From Talinum fruticosum (taxonomy: Eukaryota; Streptophyta; Magnoliopsida; Caryophyllales; Talinaceae), in the NCBI GenBank assembly GCA_021018815.1, contig JAITYX010000022.1, forward strand, positions 496,001 through 560,000: a stretch of DNA of 64,000 bases, in the 5' to 3' direction. The notes under the pieces were generated by a model, which was not told where the DNA came from, did no database searches, and saw only the letters and a list, made by a program, of their open reading frames with translations. The position numbers and the translations under genes are program-made. Of the stretch, positions 1 to 11,486 are shown piece after piece; positions within the stretch are counted from its first letter, which is position 1; each line of letters starts with the position of its first letter.

Positions 1-620
1 GTAAAACATCATAATTTCCATAAAATTTTATTAGGAATCAAAAGATTGGATAAAAAAAAACAATTAGAAAGAGTCAAATTAATAAAATAATTATTAATAT
101 ATATTGAATTATAAAAGAACACATATTATAAAATAAATTAATTAATAATAAAAATGATAATTATCGTCTAAGCTAATTAAGATGTGGGCATATTCACACT
201 GTCAAGGAAATAGTGTTTTATAAATCCATCACGGTGCAATTATTACTTTAGAAAATCTATCATTAGAAAAAGACTAGAAGTGCCACCCAAGGCCACCATT
301 TGACAACGAGAGAGAGCGAAAAAGGGAGGAAGCCATGGATTCCATCTTCATGTATAAACATACACACTTATGTATATTAATAAAATAAAAATTTGTAAAA
401 GTTATTAAATTATGTAAATAAAATTTTTCTAACTTATTCCAATTTGTTCGAACTTCTATTTTTATGTGTAATCTTTATAACTCTTTTCAATTTCTTTCTA
501 ACTTTTTCTAACTCCTTGCATTTTTTTATTAACACTTTCATCTACTTTTCCCGACATCCAACTTCTCCAATTTAAAAAACAGGCCCCAAATACAATTTCA
601 ACTAATTATCTTTCAGTATT
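1..620. other. AT-rich intergenic DNA, no gene seen
   Basis: The stretch is strongly AT-rich with stop codons in all frames. I see no splice-bounded exon, RNA gene or clear transposon end. A short purine run (GAGAGAGCGAAAAAGGGAGG) lies near 308-328. Nothing else can be supported. Confidence 0.5.
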
Positions 621-622
621 CA

Positions 623-1735
623 CACGTATGTGGCATTTGATTAAATGTAATGTAATAGGGGTGTAATTAATCAATCATGTCATGAAATTAGGTGCACAAT
701 ATAATTGAACAATAATTATATTTCAATGTTTGGTTATACAAAAAGTGTAATGTAATTAATAATGAATTATTTCAACAGTAAAAAATAATAATTAGATAAT
801 CGTAGTGGAGATAAATCTTATTTAAATAAAATTTTGAGCGAAATATTTAGATTTGAGATTATTTAAATCTTTTCTATCAACTAATCAAGTTTATTTTTTT
901 TTGTGGCAAAAATAATATATCAACTAAATTATTCTAATGGTAATAAGTATTTGTCGTAGCGGAGATAAATGTTATCCAAACGAAAAAAATTTAAATTCAA
1001 AATCATATTTGATATTTTTAAAATTTTTTTATTATATTTTTGAATTTAAATTTTTTTGGTGGCAAAAATATTAACTAGATTATTCTAGCTAGTGGCGATA
1101 AATGTTTATTATAGTGAAAACAAATGAAAAAAATTTAAAAGTGAAATTTATATTTGAACTTATTTTAACCTCTTCTATCATATAATCAAGTTTTAAATTT
1201 TTTATTGATAGAAAATTTCAATTTAATTATTTGAATGATCATAAATGTTTGTCGAATTAAAGATAAATGTTAACAAGTGAAAGAATTTTGATCTCAAAAT
1301 TTAAATTTAAGCTTCTTTTAAATTTTTAATCGAATATTCAGATTTCGAATCCAAACTATTAAAGTTAAATTTTTTTCTTAATTACCAACCGATCATATCA
1401 TACATTAAGATATAATATAAGAAAGAAAATCAATTTTCTTCTATTAGTTTTTTGCTTGTGAATGATGAGAGAGAAAAAGGGTATGGAGTAGAGAGAGAGA
1501 GAGAAAGAGTTATTGCAAGCTGTACTTGAAATTTGATCATAAGGATGGATGTAATCATAATTGTTTAGTGAATGTCTAAGTAATTATAATTGCATAGTTA
1601 GAGGTTAAAGTGATTATAATGTAATTTTGATTGTATTACAAAATTATAACCAAATATGATAATGTAATGATCATTACCAATTTGATTACATTACTACTTT
1701 GATTGCATCCAACCAAATATACTATTAAGGTATGT
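623..1735. mobile_element. Candidate MITE or non-autonomous DNA transposon with degenerate inverted ends
   Basis: The left end (about 632 onward, TTTGATTAAATGTAATGTAA) resembles the reverse complement of the right end (about 1725 back, TTTGGTTGGATGCAATC). Both ends are rich in GTAAT/ATTAC words and contain a TTTGGTTATA motif further in. The interior is non-coding and AT-rich. This is the look of an old hAT- or Mutator-type non-autonomous element. The inverted match is imperfect and no target-site duplication could be fixed, so the boundaries are approximate. Confidence 0.35.
790..1330. repeat. Decayed tandem repeat array, unit about 130-160 bp
   Basis: A block containing GGAGATAAATGTTATCC, then an A-rich run and TTTAAATTC-like sequence, then TTCTATCA and AATCAAGTTT, recurs near 805, 960, 1090 and 1255 with many substitutions. 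The copies sit inside the inverted-repeat element at 623-1735 and look like an internal minisatellite. The repetition was seen by eye. Copy number and period are estimates. Confidence 0.4.
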
Positions 1736-2036
1736 TTAAAATTACTCGTTAAAATCGGTTGATATAACTAAAATGAGCAGAATGAGCATAAATGAGTTGG
1801 AAATGAGTTGAAATGAGTTGAAACGAGTTGAAATTATCAAATGATATAACCGTTATGAGCTAAAATGAGCTAAGATAGTTAACTTTATTTGTAAAATGAG
1901 CTAAATGAAGTGAAATGGATTGAAATGACCTGAAACGATTAGTTGTCATATCAATCGAAATGAGTTGAAATAAACCGAAAGATGTTATAAATGCATGTAT
2001 AATTACCATTTCGAACATGCACTAAGTACAACATCT
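1728..2036. mobile_element. Candidate hAT-like MITE with internal AAATGAGTTG repeats
   Basis: The left end AAGGTATGTTTAAAATTAC resembles the reverse complement of the right end (TTAGTGCATGTTCGAAATGG). The interior carries many short direct copies of AAATGAGTTG / AAATGAGCTAA between about 1770 and 1970, like the subterminal motif clusters of hAT-type MITEs. There is no coding capacity. The target-site duplication is not clear. Confidence 0.4.
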
Positions 2037-3779
2037 ATTAGTAATAGAAAAATGATATTTCCTTAAAAGTATGTATGTTTTTATATTTAAGGTTAAAATA
2101 ATGGGACAAAGGGTACAATAAATTGGCACCCTGATATGTCATATGTTTAACATTTACTGCTATATTTATTAAATTTCCAATGTATTAAATTGTTCAAAAA
2201 ATTAGGTCAGGATATTAATTTATTTATTTACGAGATTTAAAGAATTTGTGTATCATTTGTCGATACCAAAGGTAGGAATGACAATTGATCAAGTCTGGTT
2301 CAGTCGAAGTAGATGTGGATCAGACTAGACCTAATCTAGACCGGTCAGGTTTGAGAAGCATGGACCCAAACCTAAACTCATTGGGTCTTATAGGTCTACG
2401 GGTTCTAAATGGATTTAAACTATTTCACACTAAAAAGTTAAAAAACATCATAATCTTGTCATTTTTATATCTTATTCAATATTATTACACATTTTATTTA
2501 ATTTTGTAGATAATAAGTAAAACTAATCAAATCCCAAATATTTAATATAAAAGACAGGAATATTGAAGAATTGGAACTTTGAAGCATTCATTCAATGGAC
2601 ATATAGCTGGCTACACTTAACTCTTACGTGCAGCCCATCCTTTTATCTCTGGTACAGGCTATGGCATATTATACAAATTCTGATAACCTACTAATTGTCA
2701 CTCCAATTAGCAACTCACACGAGGCAATTCTCAAGTACACCAAGGATTTTCTCCAGTGGGATGGGTTCCAAAAGTGAAACTATTGGGGGATTCATGAATT
2801 TGAATTCCAGATAATTAGGTTAATTTTAGTTTAGGTTTTTAATTTTTTTCTTGTAAATTTTTGTCTCAGATAATATTGATTTAATCAATGTTTTAATTTT
2901 AATTATTTAATTCAATTCTTGACAGCTTTTAATTTCAGTTTGATTCATTCCAATTATCTTCTTCCCTTTTATCTCCCCTTTCTCTCTAGTTTATTTAGTT
3001 TGATTTAAATGCTTGGTTTTTATTATCTTTTGATGTTAGTAATAGTTAGTTTAATTGTTTAATTTTATGTTTAATTCTAATTTTTTAGTTTATCGCGAAT
3101 TGATAGATATTAGTTTAGTTATTAGATTTAATTGTGTTTTATGTTGTTAGTTGTGTTACTTTGGTTATGATTGACCTTTTTAATGACTAATTAGTCTTGT
3201 ATGAGCCTTAATTTACCTAGTTTATGTTAGTATTTTGGGACCATTTCTCTTACCTGCCACATGTTCGATGAGATGCCCGAAAGTGTCTTTTCATCTTAAT
3301 TTTTAGGTGATTGGTCTATCATTGAAAGGTGAAGTCAATTTGCTATTGTAGGTAGAGAGAATAGTTGATATTTTGGGATGAAAATAACTTGAATCTTAGT
3401 TAGGTCCGATGTTGCTATTTTTATATTCTAGTTGGGCTAACCCCACCAAAGTAGGTGGTTAGAATAATTACATTAGCTCATAACCCTCAAAAGTACAGCT
3501 TAAGTAGGTTTTAATGGTGCAACGGACTATTTTTAATACTTTTATAATCTTGGATAGATTTAGACTTGGCTTGATTAATTAATTTATTAAGCGGTCAAAT
3601 CACAACCCGAGTTATTTTTTTACTGTTTTGTAGGTTAGCTTAATTACCATAGCTATCTCTCTTTCCTAAATTGCCTAAATTGAAAGTTTAAGATAGTTTT
3701 GGAATTTAAAATACAACTTTTTGTGAACACGAACCGTGCTTGCTGGTTAGCTAAAAAAACTACGCAATTCACTTGCTTT
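2037..3779. other. Intergenic AT-rich DNA, old repeat debris
   Basis: No exon or RNA gene could be supported. Around 2273-2420 there is GC-richer text (GACCGGTCAGG, CCCAAACC, GGGTCTTATAGG) of the kind found at degraded DNA-transposon ends. From 2830 to 3700 the sequence is T-rich with TTTAGTT-type words and many stops. A 74-codon open frame at 2285-2509 has no recognisable domain and is not called a gene. Confidence 0.45.
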
Positions 3780-4033
3780 CTTCTCTCTCTTCCTCCTCTC
3801 TAAACCCTAATTTAGTATTTACTACTCTTTTCATTTTTCTATATTGTTGGGACCGCTATTAGCCTAGTTACAACCAAGTGGCAAGCCCCTTACTTAAATT
3901 TCTTTAATAGAATCAACATCTAAAGATATTATTATTTTCGTTCCAACAAATTTTCTCTCTTTTTTTGAGAGTTTGAGTTTCTCTCTTCTTCTTATGAGAA
4001 AGAGTATCTCCTTTTTGTGAGAGTTAGAATTTA
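3780..4033. repeat. Dispersed direct repeat, copy A (partner near 10,005-10,220)
   Basis: This block and the one near 10,005-10,220 share the same order of words: a CT-rich start, TTAGTATTTACTACT / TTTGTATTCACTACT, TATTGTTGGGACCG / TATTGTTTGGGACTG, GGCAAGCC / GGTAAGCC, AACATCTAAAG / AAGATCTAAAG, and a TGAGAG...TTTCTCTC end. Identity is roughly 70-75% by eye. The two copies lie on either side of the Copia element, in the same orientation. They may be dispersed copies of one unidentified family. Confidence 0.5.
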
Positions 4034-5585
4034 TGTCACACCCGAACTAAAAAGATAAAAGAAAAAGGAATTTGATTTATGAAGGTTTGCTCGGGAGAGT
4101 TTGAGTCACCCTAGAGGGGGTGAATAGGGTGATAGAAAATTTTTTAGAAAATACACACTTTTGCGCAGAAATGATGCAAAGACAGATTCCGAGTCTAAAG
4201 ACGAGTCGAAAAGATTGGACTCGTAAATCGATGAATCGAAGAAGCAAGAGCACTAAGGCTATCCGAGCCTAGAATGAACTCGTAAAGAGAACACGGAGAT
4301 TTTACGTGGAAACCCTCCCGGGGCAGAAAACCACGGCCCGTGTCAATCTAGACACGAAGTCAAATCCACTATTTTGAGTCCACAAAATACCGTGAACTTG
4401 ATCGAACCCGAGTTGCTCCCTTAGACAACTCTATACAAATTTTCCTAGACTCGAAGTTACCTTATCTCGATCTAGTACTTCCTAGCTGAGATAACCCTTA
4501 CAGTTAAGGACAACTAAGCTGAGTTATCCTTTACAGACTTAGTCGAGGGACCTTACAAAGAATGTAAGAAGAGTTTGTAACTAAGTACAAGACCTTACAA
4601 CTCGGAAAGTAATGAATTACAGAGTGGGAGTTGTAAGTTGAAAATTGAGAGTAAATACAATAACTTTGATCAAGTAAGTGTATACACAATATTTTCGGCA
4701 ACCTTCAAGTCTTGTGAAGTGGCTTCTATTTATAGATAGCCCAGCAGAGTAGCCGTTATCTTCATCTCGCTGACCGAGAGTCTTCTGTGACCGTTGGTAG
4801 AAGCTTTCGAGTCACTCGGAAAGTATCCGTTGAAATATGAACGTTGAACAACGGTTTAACTTTCTTGGAAGTCCCGAAACCATCGGTTGTGTCTTGAGAA
4901 ATGAGGTGGAAACCATCGTTAGGCTTGGCGTTCCATTTTTCCGGATATGGAAGCGCATGACTTCCGACACAATCTTCCGAGACTAAAGCAGGGAAGGTGA
5001 AAAGCCATATCTCGCTGGTGATTTGACGTTCGAAGCTCGGCTACTTTTGTAGTTTGAAAAGATATCCTCGAATGAATAACCTACAAAAGTAAAACACCTT
5101 CGGTTCTCAAAGTATAAAATACTTTGGTCCAAAGTTAGACACGAGATAATAAAATAATCATGATAATTAACCAACAGATTATCCGAGTCGTAAAAGAAAT
5201 GGAATTTTCCGAGTCTAATATCCAAGATACTCGGAATTCCATAGGACTTAGTCTTAAGCAAAGGATCAAGCTCTATAACAAATATCGAGAGGAAAACACT
5301 TGATATAGACTAAGTACGAAAAGAACTACGAATGCCGACTATGCACACAATAGAGTAAGTAACCACAAGTCGGATTCCGAGTGAGAGTGGACTCGGAATA
5401 AAGAACCGGTTTTCGAGTCGCTAACCGAAAAGCGATAACAGAGAGGAGTGAGGGCCGAATCACTTAGAGAAGATACTATTTTACTCAAGTAAGTTTCTAA
5501 GACACAAAGAATGAAGAATGACATCGTTATACCCGATTCCTTTTGCATGACTCGGAAAGATATTGAGCAAGTGTCCGAGTCTTCA
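4034..5585 (-). repeat. 3' LTR of a Sirevirus-like Copia element (minus strand)
   Basis: Reading the minus strand, a polypurine tract (AAAAAGGGGAGATTG, about 5,583-5,600) is followed by TGAAGACTCGG, the inferred LTR start. The inferred end is GGGTGTGACA at 4034. The CACCCCCTCTAGGGTGA motif near 4,105-4,125 is typical of the late part of Sirevirus-type LTRs. The segment is dense in ACTCGG/CCGAGT words. The length of about 1.55 kb is plausible for this group. No 5' LTR partner exists in the window, so the ends rest on the polypurine tract and TG...CA logic. Confidence 0.55.
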
Positions 5586-6717
5586 ATCTCCCCTTTTTGA
5601 TGAAAGGCATTCCATACTTAAATAGAAACTTTGTTAGAGAAAAATAGATTGATTCCGAGTAGTTTGTTCAAGAGTAAGGCATATTGAATAGATCGTAGCA
5701 ATATACAATACATCGAGCAATATAAAGTATGCTTTAACTCATTAACTCGTAAAATAAAGAACTCAGAAATTAATAATGAAATGCATCAATTCATTAAAAA
5801 AATTACAAGGGAATAAACTCCCTAAACAAGACAACCAGTTTCGACTACATTTCTCCCCCTTGCCTTTCAAGCAAAAACAAGAAACAAAAAGAAAGGGAGA
5901 AAAGTACAAGTAATACACATAAGTTGTCCGGACAAAAGAAAATTTGGTTGTTGGGAAGAACTTGTCGTCCAGTCGCAAGATGCTCGGGTGACAACAGGTT
6001 TAGAAGGGGTTGAGCTTTCGGCTTATTGGTGCGAGGCTTTTTAGAGGATGAAGAAACCCGAAAGTCGGGGTGGTTTCCTCTTTAGGCATGGTGAGAGATG
6101 AAAAGATGAAACTTTTCGAAAGAGAAAGAGAAAGAGAAGGTGGTGTAGAAGTGAAGATAATGAAAATGGTAGACGAAAAGAGATGAGAGCGAATCGAAAC
6201 TTACGAGAGAGAGAGAGAGAGAGCTTCTTCGACGTCCGCGGACGATCGGGGAACACTCGTTCACGTAGTAAACTTCCGCGAGAGGGTTTTCGTTTGAGAG
6301 GGAAGGAGTTTGAGAATACCGAGATGAAGATGGATAGTCGTTATTTATAAAGAATACGCGCACCCGTTCACTATCCGTTAAGCAACTCCGTTCTGTCTCA
6401 GCCTGTCCATCGGTCATTAATGCCCGGTGTGACAGTTCTTCTTCAACGGTTGAGATATCATCGGTTTGAAATCTGCGGTTATGATTTGATCCCAGCGCTC
6501 GAGAAAGAGAGAGAAAAAGATTTTGAAATTATAATCCGAAACTCTCCACTGTTCTAGAGATAGCTTCGAAAATTTGATGTCCAATTTTCTCCACGTCCGA
6601 GTTTGACTCGTAAACACCGAAATAACTATCAGCCCAAGTATCACATGATCAATCGAACTAATGGTTATTGACACCGAAAGCACATAGCACGAAATATTCA
6701 AGAATCATAACGCGAAA
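5586..6717 (-). other. Region between Copia RNase H and 3' LTR
   Basis: About 1.1 kb lies between the RNase H stop codon and the polypurine tract on the minus strand. Sireviruses often carry an extra, poorly conserved ORF or long untranslated stretch here. Short open frames exist (for example 6,082-6,417, minus) but are serine/leucine-rich low-complexity translations with no domain I recognise. A (GA)n run lies at about 6,205-6,222. It is annotated as element sequence of unknown function. Confidence 0.4.
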
Positions 6718-8780
6718 CTAAGCATTTAACATACCAAGCTCATTCCGAATAAAACAGAATTGATCTTCACCAAGGGGCTTAGTAAATATATCAGCTAATT
6801 GAAGATTAGTCGGAATGAACTCAAGTGTAATGTCACCCTTTTCCGAGTGATCGCGTAAGAAGTGATACCCGACCTTAATATGCTTTGTTTTTGAGTGCTT
6901 GGATAGGATTCTTAGTGATACTGATTGCGCTTTGATTGTCACACTTGATTGGAACCGAGTTGAGAAATAGTCCAAGATCTTTCAAGTGTTGTTTTATCCA
7001 GAGAATCCGAGCCTAACAAGCTCCAGCTGGCAATGTATTCAGCTTCCGCAGCTTGATAGAGCTACTGAGTTTTGCTTCTTTGAGTGCCAGGATATTAGGG
7101 ATTGTCCCGAAATTGGCAAGCTCCGGATGTGCTCTTTCGATCAACTTTGTATCCTGCGTAGTCCGCATCTAAGTACCCGGTCGGACTCGGCTCCGAGTCT
7201 CCGGAGTACCACAGTCCTAGATTCCGGGTGCCCGCAAGATATCTGAATACTCTCTTCACCGCAGTGAGATGTGATTCTTTTGGATTAGCTTGAAATCGTG
7301 CACACAAGCAAACACCGAACATTATATCCGGTCCGCTTTAAGTAAGATATAGTAGTGATCCAATCATACCTCGATAGAGTTTCGATCTACTCGCTTTACC
7401 TTTCTCATCCGAGTCAAGCTTTATACTCGCTCGCTCATAGGGGTCGATGCATGCTTTGCATCTTGAAGTTTGTATTTCTTCAGCAGTTCCTTGGTGTACT
7501 TTGATTGATGGACAAAGATTCCATCTTTGTCTTGTTTGATTTGCAGCCCAAGGAAGAAGTTGAGTTCTCCCATCATACTCATTTGGAACTCTTGGCTCAT
7601 CAACTCGGAAAATTCTCGACACGTAAATTCATTAGTAGCACCGAAAATAATATCATCAACATATATTTGAACAATGAGAAAATCTTTCCCTTTGGTCCTT
7701 ATGAATAGAGTCTTGTCGATCCGACCTCTTTTAAAATCATTTTGAACCAGGAAGTCTGCTCAGTCTTTCATACCAAGCTCTAGGGGCTTGCTTAAGACCA
7801 TAGAGAGCCTTTTGAAGTTTGAAAACATGATTTGGAAATTCCGAAGTTTTCAAAACCAGGAGGTCGCTCGACATAGACCTCTTCTTCAATAAAACCATTG
7901 AGAAAGGCACACTTAACATCCATTTGATATAATTTAATATGCATGCAGGATGCAAATGCCAACAAGTATTCTAATGGCTTCAATTCTAGCTACTCGGTGC
8001 AAAGGTTTCCCCACAATCAATTCCTTCTTCTTGATTGTAACCTTGAGCTACAAGTCTAGCCTTGTTTCGACTACCACTCCACCCTCATCCAGTTTGTTCT
8101 TGAAAACCCATTTGGTTCCTATAATCGGGTGGTCGAAGGTCGGTTGGTCAAAGTCCGGACTTGGTTTCTTTCAAACCGATTTAGTTCTTCTTGCATGGCT
8201 CCTACCCATTCGGGTTCATTAAGGGCTTCTAGTGCATTTTTGGTTCGATTAATGAAATGAATGCAGTGAATGCACATAGATTATGAAGAGAAGAACGTGT
8301 TCTTACCCCACCGTTGATATCGAAATAATATTTTCTTGGGGATGACTGGAAGTAAATTTGAATACTTTACCAGCTTCTTTGATTCACCGGGTTTGTGGGC
8401 TGAATAGCTTGATCTTCGAAGCTTGTTCCGAGTGATCGGCTTCATTGACTTGCTCGTTCTAAGCGACTTCTTGAGTTGTCTCATTCCGAGTCTCCTCGTT
8501 CGAGTAGTCTTCTTCGAGTCCGTGTAAACTCATCTTCGTCATCATCCTTTCGAGCTTCGGTTCGCGTATGAAGACTCACTTGGTTTTTCCTGTGCAAGCT
8601 CATCAAATACTACGTGGATACTTTCTTCCACTTTGTTAGTTCGCTTATTGAAGATACGATAAGCTTTGCTATGAGAGGAGTATCCTAGAAAAATATTATT
8701 TCTTGTCCAATGTTTAAAAAAGCTAAAGAGAATATTATTTCTAAAATAAATAATAGGATTCAAAAGAACGATAATATTAA
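6718..8780 (-). pseudogene. Degenerate Copia polyprotein: integrase tail, reverse transcriptase, RNase H
   Basis: Read on the minus strand. At 8,620-8,700 is the integrase C-terminal signature FLGYSSHSKAYRIFN. Next comes the start of the reverse transcriptase (EWVGAMQEELNRFERN, about 8,155-8,220). The core RT follows ([13 protein letters not shown], about 7,890-7,930; [15 protein letters not shown], about 7,755-7,800; YVDDIIFGA, about 7,635-7,660; GELNFFLGLQIKQ, about 7,535-7,575). RNase H ends the frame (DADYAGYKVDRKSTSGAC, about 7,110-7,165; SKHSKTKHIKVGYHF, ADIFTKPLGEDQF, 6,730-6,900). The frame is broken by several shifts and stops, and gag, protease and most of integrase are absent. It is a dead, 5'-truncated copy. 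RNase H preceding the 3' LTR fits Copia order. Confidence 0.9.
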
Positions 8781-10004
8781 AAAAATACAAAAAACAACCC
8801 TAGTTTGGAAGGTGTAGAGCATAGGAATACGATTAGGATTTTCTTGTGCATGACCTGTACTCTACCACCAAGTTTCACTTAAGTTGAGCCTCCACTAATA
8901 AGGTTTTGACCGAATGATGAAGATTAAACTCCAAATTATATTAGATCACGAGTTCTACTCCTTCTTTCTTATGAAACGTATTTTATTTTATAATTGTACA
9001 ATTTATTATGACTCATCTGGACTAAATCCCGAAAAAAAAACCTAAATTTTCTAAATTATATAACCCTTTCTAATTTCTACTACAATTTCTTTTTTGCTTC
9101 TCAAATTTGTTTGTTTGTTTTTGTTCTTTGATAGAACTTTGTTTGTTTTTTCAATGAAAGTGGATTTTGTACATGACACGACTTTGATGAAACTTTACTT
9201 AACCTAAACACATAAGAACAAATCAAACTTCCACTCAAATACCTTTTCCTTTTTGTAACCTTTTAAAAAGGCCCAGTCAATATTTTATTTTTTTTAAAAA
9301 AATTTGAAAAAGAGTTATTTCCTACAAAATATTTGTTCAATTTTCGACTCCTCAGCCTCCCTCTTCTTTGCTTTACACATACACTTTGTTTAAAGTTGTG
9401 TTCAACTGCATTTGCATACATGAGGAAGTTTCTTCCTACCAATCTTCAAGCTGGTTGAGGCTACCCAACTTCCTTCTTTTTAATAGTAAAACTAAAATCA
9501 AATTCAGAGAAATTCATTCGTGTTAATTTTCTCTAAATAATTTTTCCTTTAGTATTTTTAAATTTTATTTTTGTTATTCTATGGTACTAGAATAATTACG
9601 ATATGGCCGCTTAATATTATTTTTTTATGATAGTGTTTCAAAGTTGAAATTCCTAAAAAAAAAAAAATTGAGAATTTCCTAAAAGTTGGTAATACTAATT
9701 AATGCTATATATCTTTCAGAATTTTTAAAGATTTTTTATATAAATTCGGCGTATCTGGACATAGATATAAATTGTAATTAACTTAGATATACCTCTTGAT
9801 AACATCACTCTAATAAAGATTTTTTGCATAAATTAAGTGCCTTGGACATATATACAATACATAAATTAAGTGCCTTGGACATAAATACAATACAAGGCTT
9901 TAAATATATTCAAATGAATTCAGTTTTTTTTTTTAAAGATTTTTAGATTTGATATCAAATTAGGCTAATATTCTATAGTAAAGTGCCCCATTTTCCTTCT
10001 CTCT
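8781..10004. other. Intergenic AT-rich DNA
   Basis: Upstream of the integrase remnant the Copia similarity stops abruptly near 8,780. Beyond it there is AT-rich DNA with poly-A/T runs (for example 9,655-9,668). No exon or RNA gene could be supported. A small tandem repeat at 9,827-9,892 is listed separately. Confidence 0.45.
9827..9892. repeat. Two-copy tandem repeat, unit 33 bp
   Basis: The unit CATAAATTAAGTGCCTTGG followed by ACATATATACAATA occurs twice head to tail with a single difference (TATATA versus TAAATA). This is a recent local duplication. Confidence 0.85.
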
Positions 10005-10225
10005 TGCTTCCTCCTTTCTGAACCTTAATTTTGTATTCACTACTATTTTTTTGTCTTTTTTATATTGTTTGGGACTGTTATTGGTTTTGGTACAGTTAAT
10101 GGTAAGCCTCTTTTACTTGCAATTTCTTCAATCAAATCAAGATCTAAAGGTATTTTTCTGATAAATTTTATCTCCTTATGAGATTTTGTGTTTCTCTCCT
10201 TTTTAAGAGAGTTAGAGAGTATATT
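10005..10225. repeat. Dispersed direct repeat, copy B (partner at 3,780-4,033)
   Basis: Same word order as copy A, in the same orientation, including the CT-rich start, the TTGTTTGGGACTG segment, the GGTAAGCC segment and a terminal TTTCTCTCC. It continues into a TTAGAGAGTATATTTTTGAT block that is itself duplicated about 145 bp downstream. Confidence 0.5.
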
Positions 10226-10405
10226 TTTGATACTTTAATCAATTAGTGTAATTGATTTTAAGTTTCTATCCTTCTTCCGAGAGTATTCTTTCTCGCCTTT
10301 GTGCGAATTATTTCTCTTGCTAATATATGTAAGTTTTATTAGGGTTATTGGTTCAATTAGAGAGTATATTTTTGATACTTTAATCAATTAGTATCATTGA
10401 TTTTA
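10212..10405. repeat. Direct duplication of a ~45-bp block
   Basis: TTAGAGAGTATATTTTTGAT followed by ACTTTAATCAATTAGT occurs at 10,212-10,247 and again at 10,357-10,392, and both copies continue into an ATTGATTTTAA tail. The copies are essentially identical over about 36 bases, which points to a recent duplication. About 110 bp of unrelated AT-rich sequence lies between them. Confidence 0.8.
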
Positions 10406-10999
10406 ATTGTGAATGTTTCAATAATGGAATTCCATATGCCTCGATCAAAGTGAAATATCCTTCAAATTTGGTTTATTACATCATACGAGATCTATTCCCC
10501 GAAGTTATATAACAGACTTGCCGATTTTCAAAAGAAGACATATTGAAGTCGAATAACACGATTTGTGACCAAATTGATGTTGCAAGTATGAATTCGAACG
10601 AAAATATATTTATCATTATTTTTGTTGAAATAGAGATCTATTTTGATATTTTAAATTTATTTTGATTAGAAAATTATCTTTATATATGTGATATAATTTT
10701 TTATTAATGAAATTTCCCTTTATGTAAAAAGAATATATATATATATTGGATTGAAACCCTACAAACAAAAATATATATTCTAATGTGGAGAATCTTAATC
10801 CTACAAACAAAAATAACACTTAAAATACTCAAAAAAATTTAAGAAAATATTTTTATTGGATTGAAACCCTTTATGGGTGCCTAAAATGATTATAATATTT
10901 TTATTCTATATATTGGTCAAATTCCATTCTCTCTTGGTGTGCAAACCCCCCCTTCTCTTTTTTTTTTTGGTGGGTGAAATAGTGGGAGCTGAGAATGAG

Positions 11000-11486
11000 A
11001 AGAAACAAAAATATTGTGCTTTACTTGCAGAAAAATCATTCTCCCCAGTTTGGGACTTTTGGCCTTTTGAACTTTTAACAAAGGCCTCTATTTTCCTCAT
11101 ACTCTGTTTTTGGAACTCTAGCCAGTGGCTAAGCAAAGGAAGACGCAGCTTTTTTCCTCCTCCAAAACTGAACTCTTCTTCCTTTTCTCCCATTAGCTAC
11201 CATACAAAAAGGAAATTCTTGCTTTTTAATTTTCTCCAGCCAAGATTTCAGTTCAAGCTACAAAAAATTGATCTCTCCATAAAGTCCCCTGTTTCCTGCT
11301 TTGTTTTTCACCACAACTCTCTCCTCTCTCTCTCTCTCTCTATTTAAAAACATAGGATTAACTTGGGTGGGTAAGAAATGGATTTATGATACATAATCAT
11401 AGATGGGTAAGTGTTATATTTGGGTTTAATGATTTTTTTCTGTAATAACTGGCAGGAGCAGAGATGGGATTAAATGATTTCAGAAA
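11000..11486 (+). promoter_or_regulatory. Probable 5' leader and promoter-proximal region of the membrane-protein gene
   Basis: Upstream of the first coding exon is CT-rich sequence ending in a (CT)n run at about 11,317-11,341, typical of plant 5' leaders. A strong acceptor-like TGTAATAACTGGCAG ends at 11,456 and donor-like GTAAGA lies near 11,371. A short leader intron is therefore possible. A 156-codon open frame here (10,877-11,347) has no in-phase splice link to the gene and is treated as leader. The transcription start is not known. Confidence 0.4.

Noticed and set aside
10877..11347. A 156-codon open frame just upstream of the membrane-protein gene
   Set aside because: Low-complexity, Phe/Ser/Leu-rich translation of a CT-rich leader; no in-phase splice to the downstream exons and no known domain.
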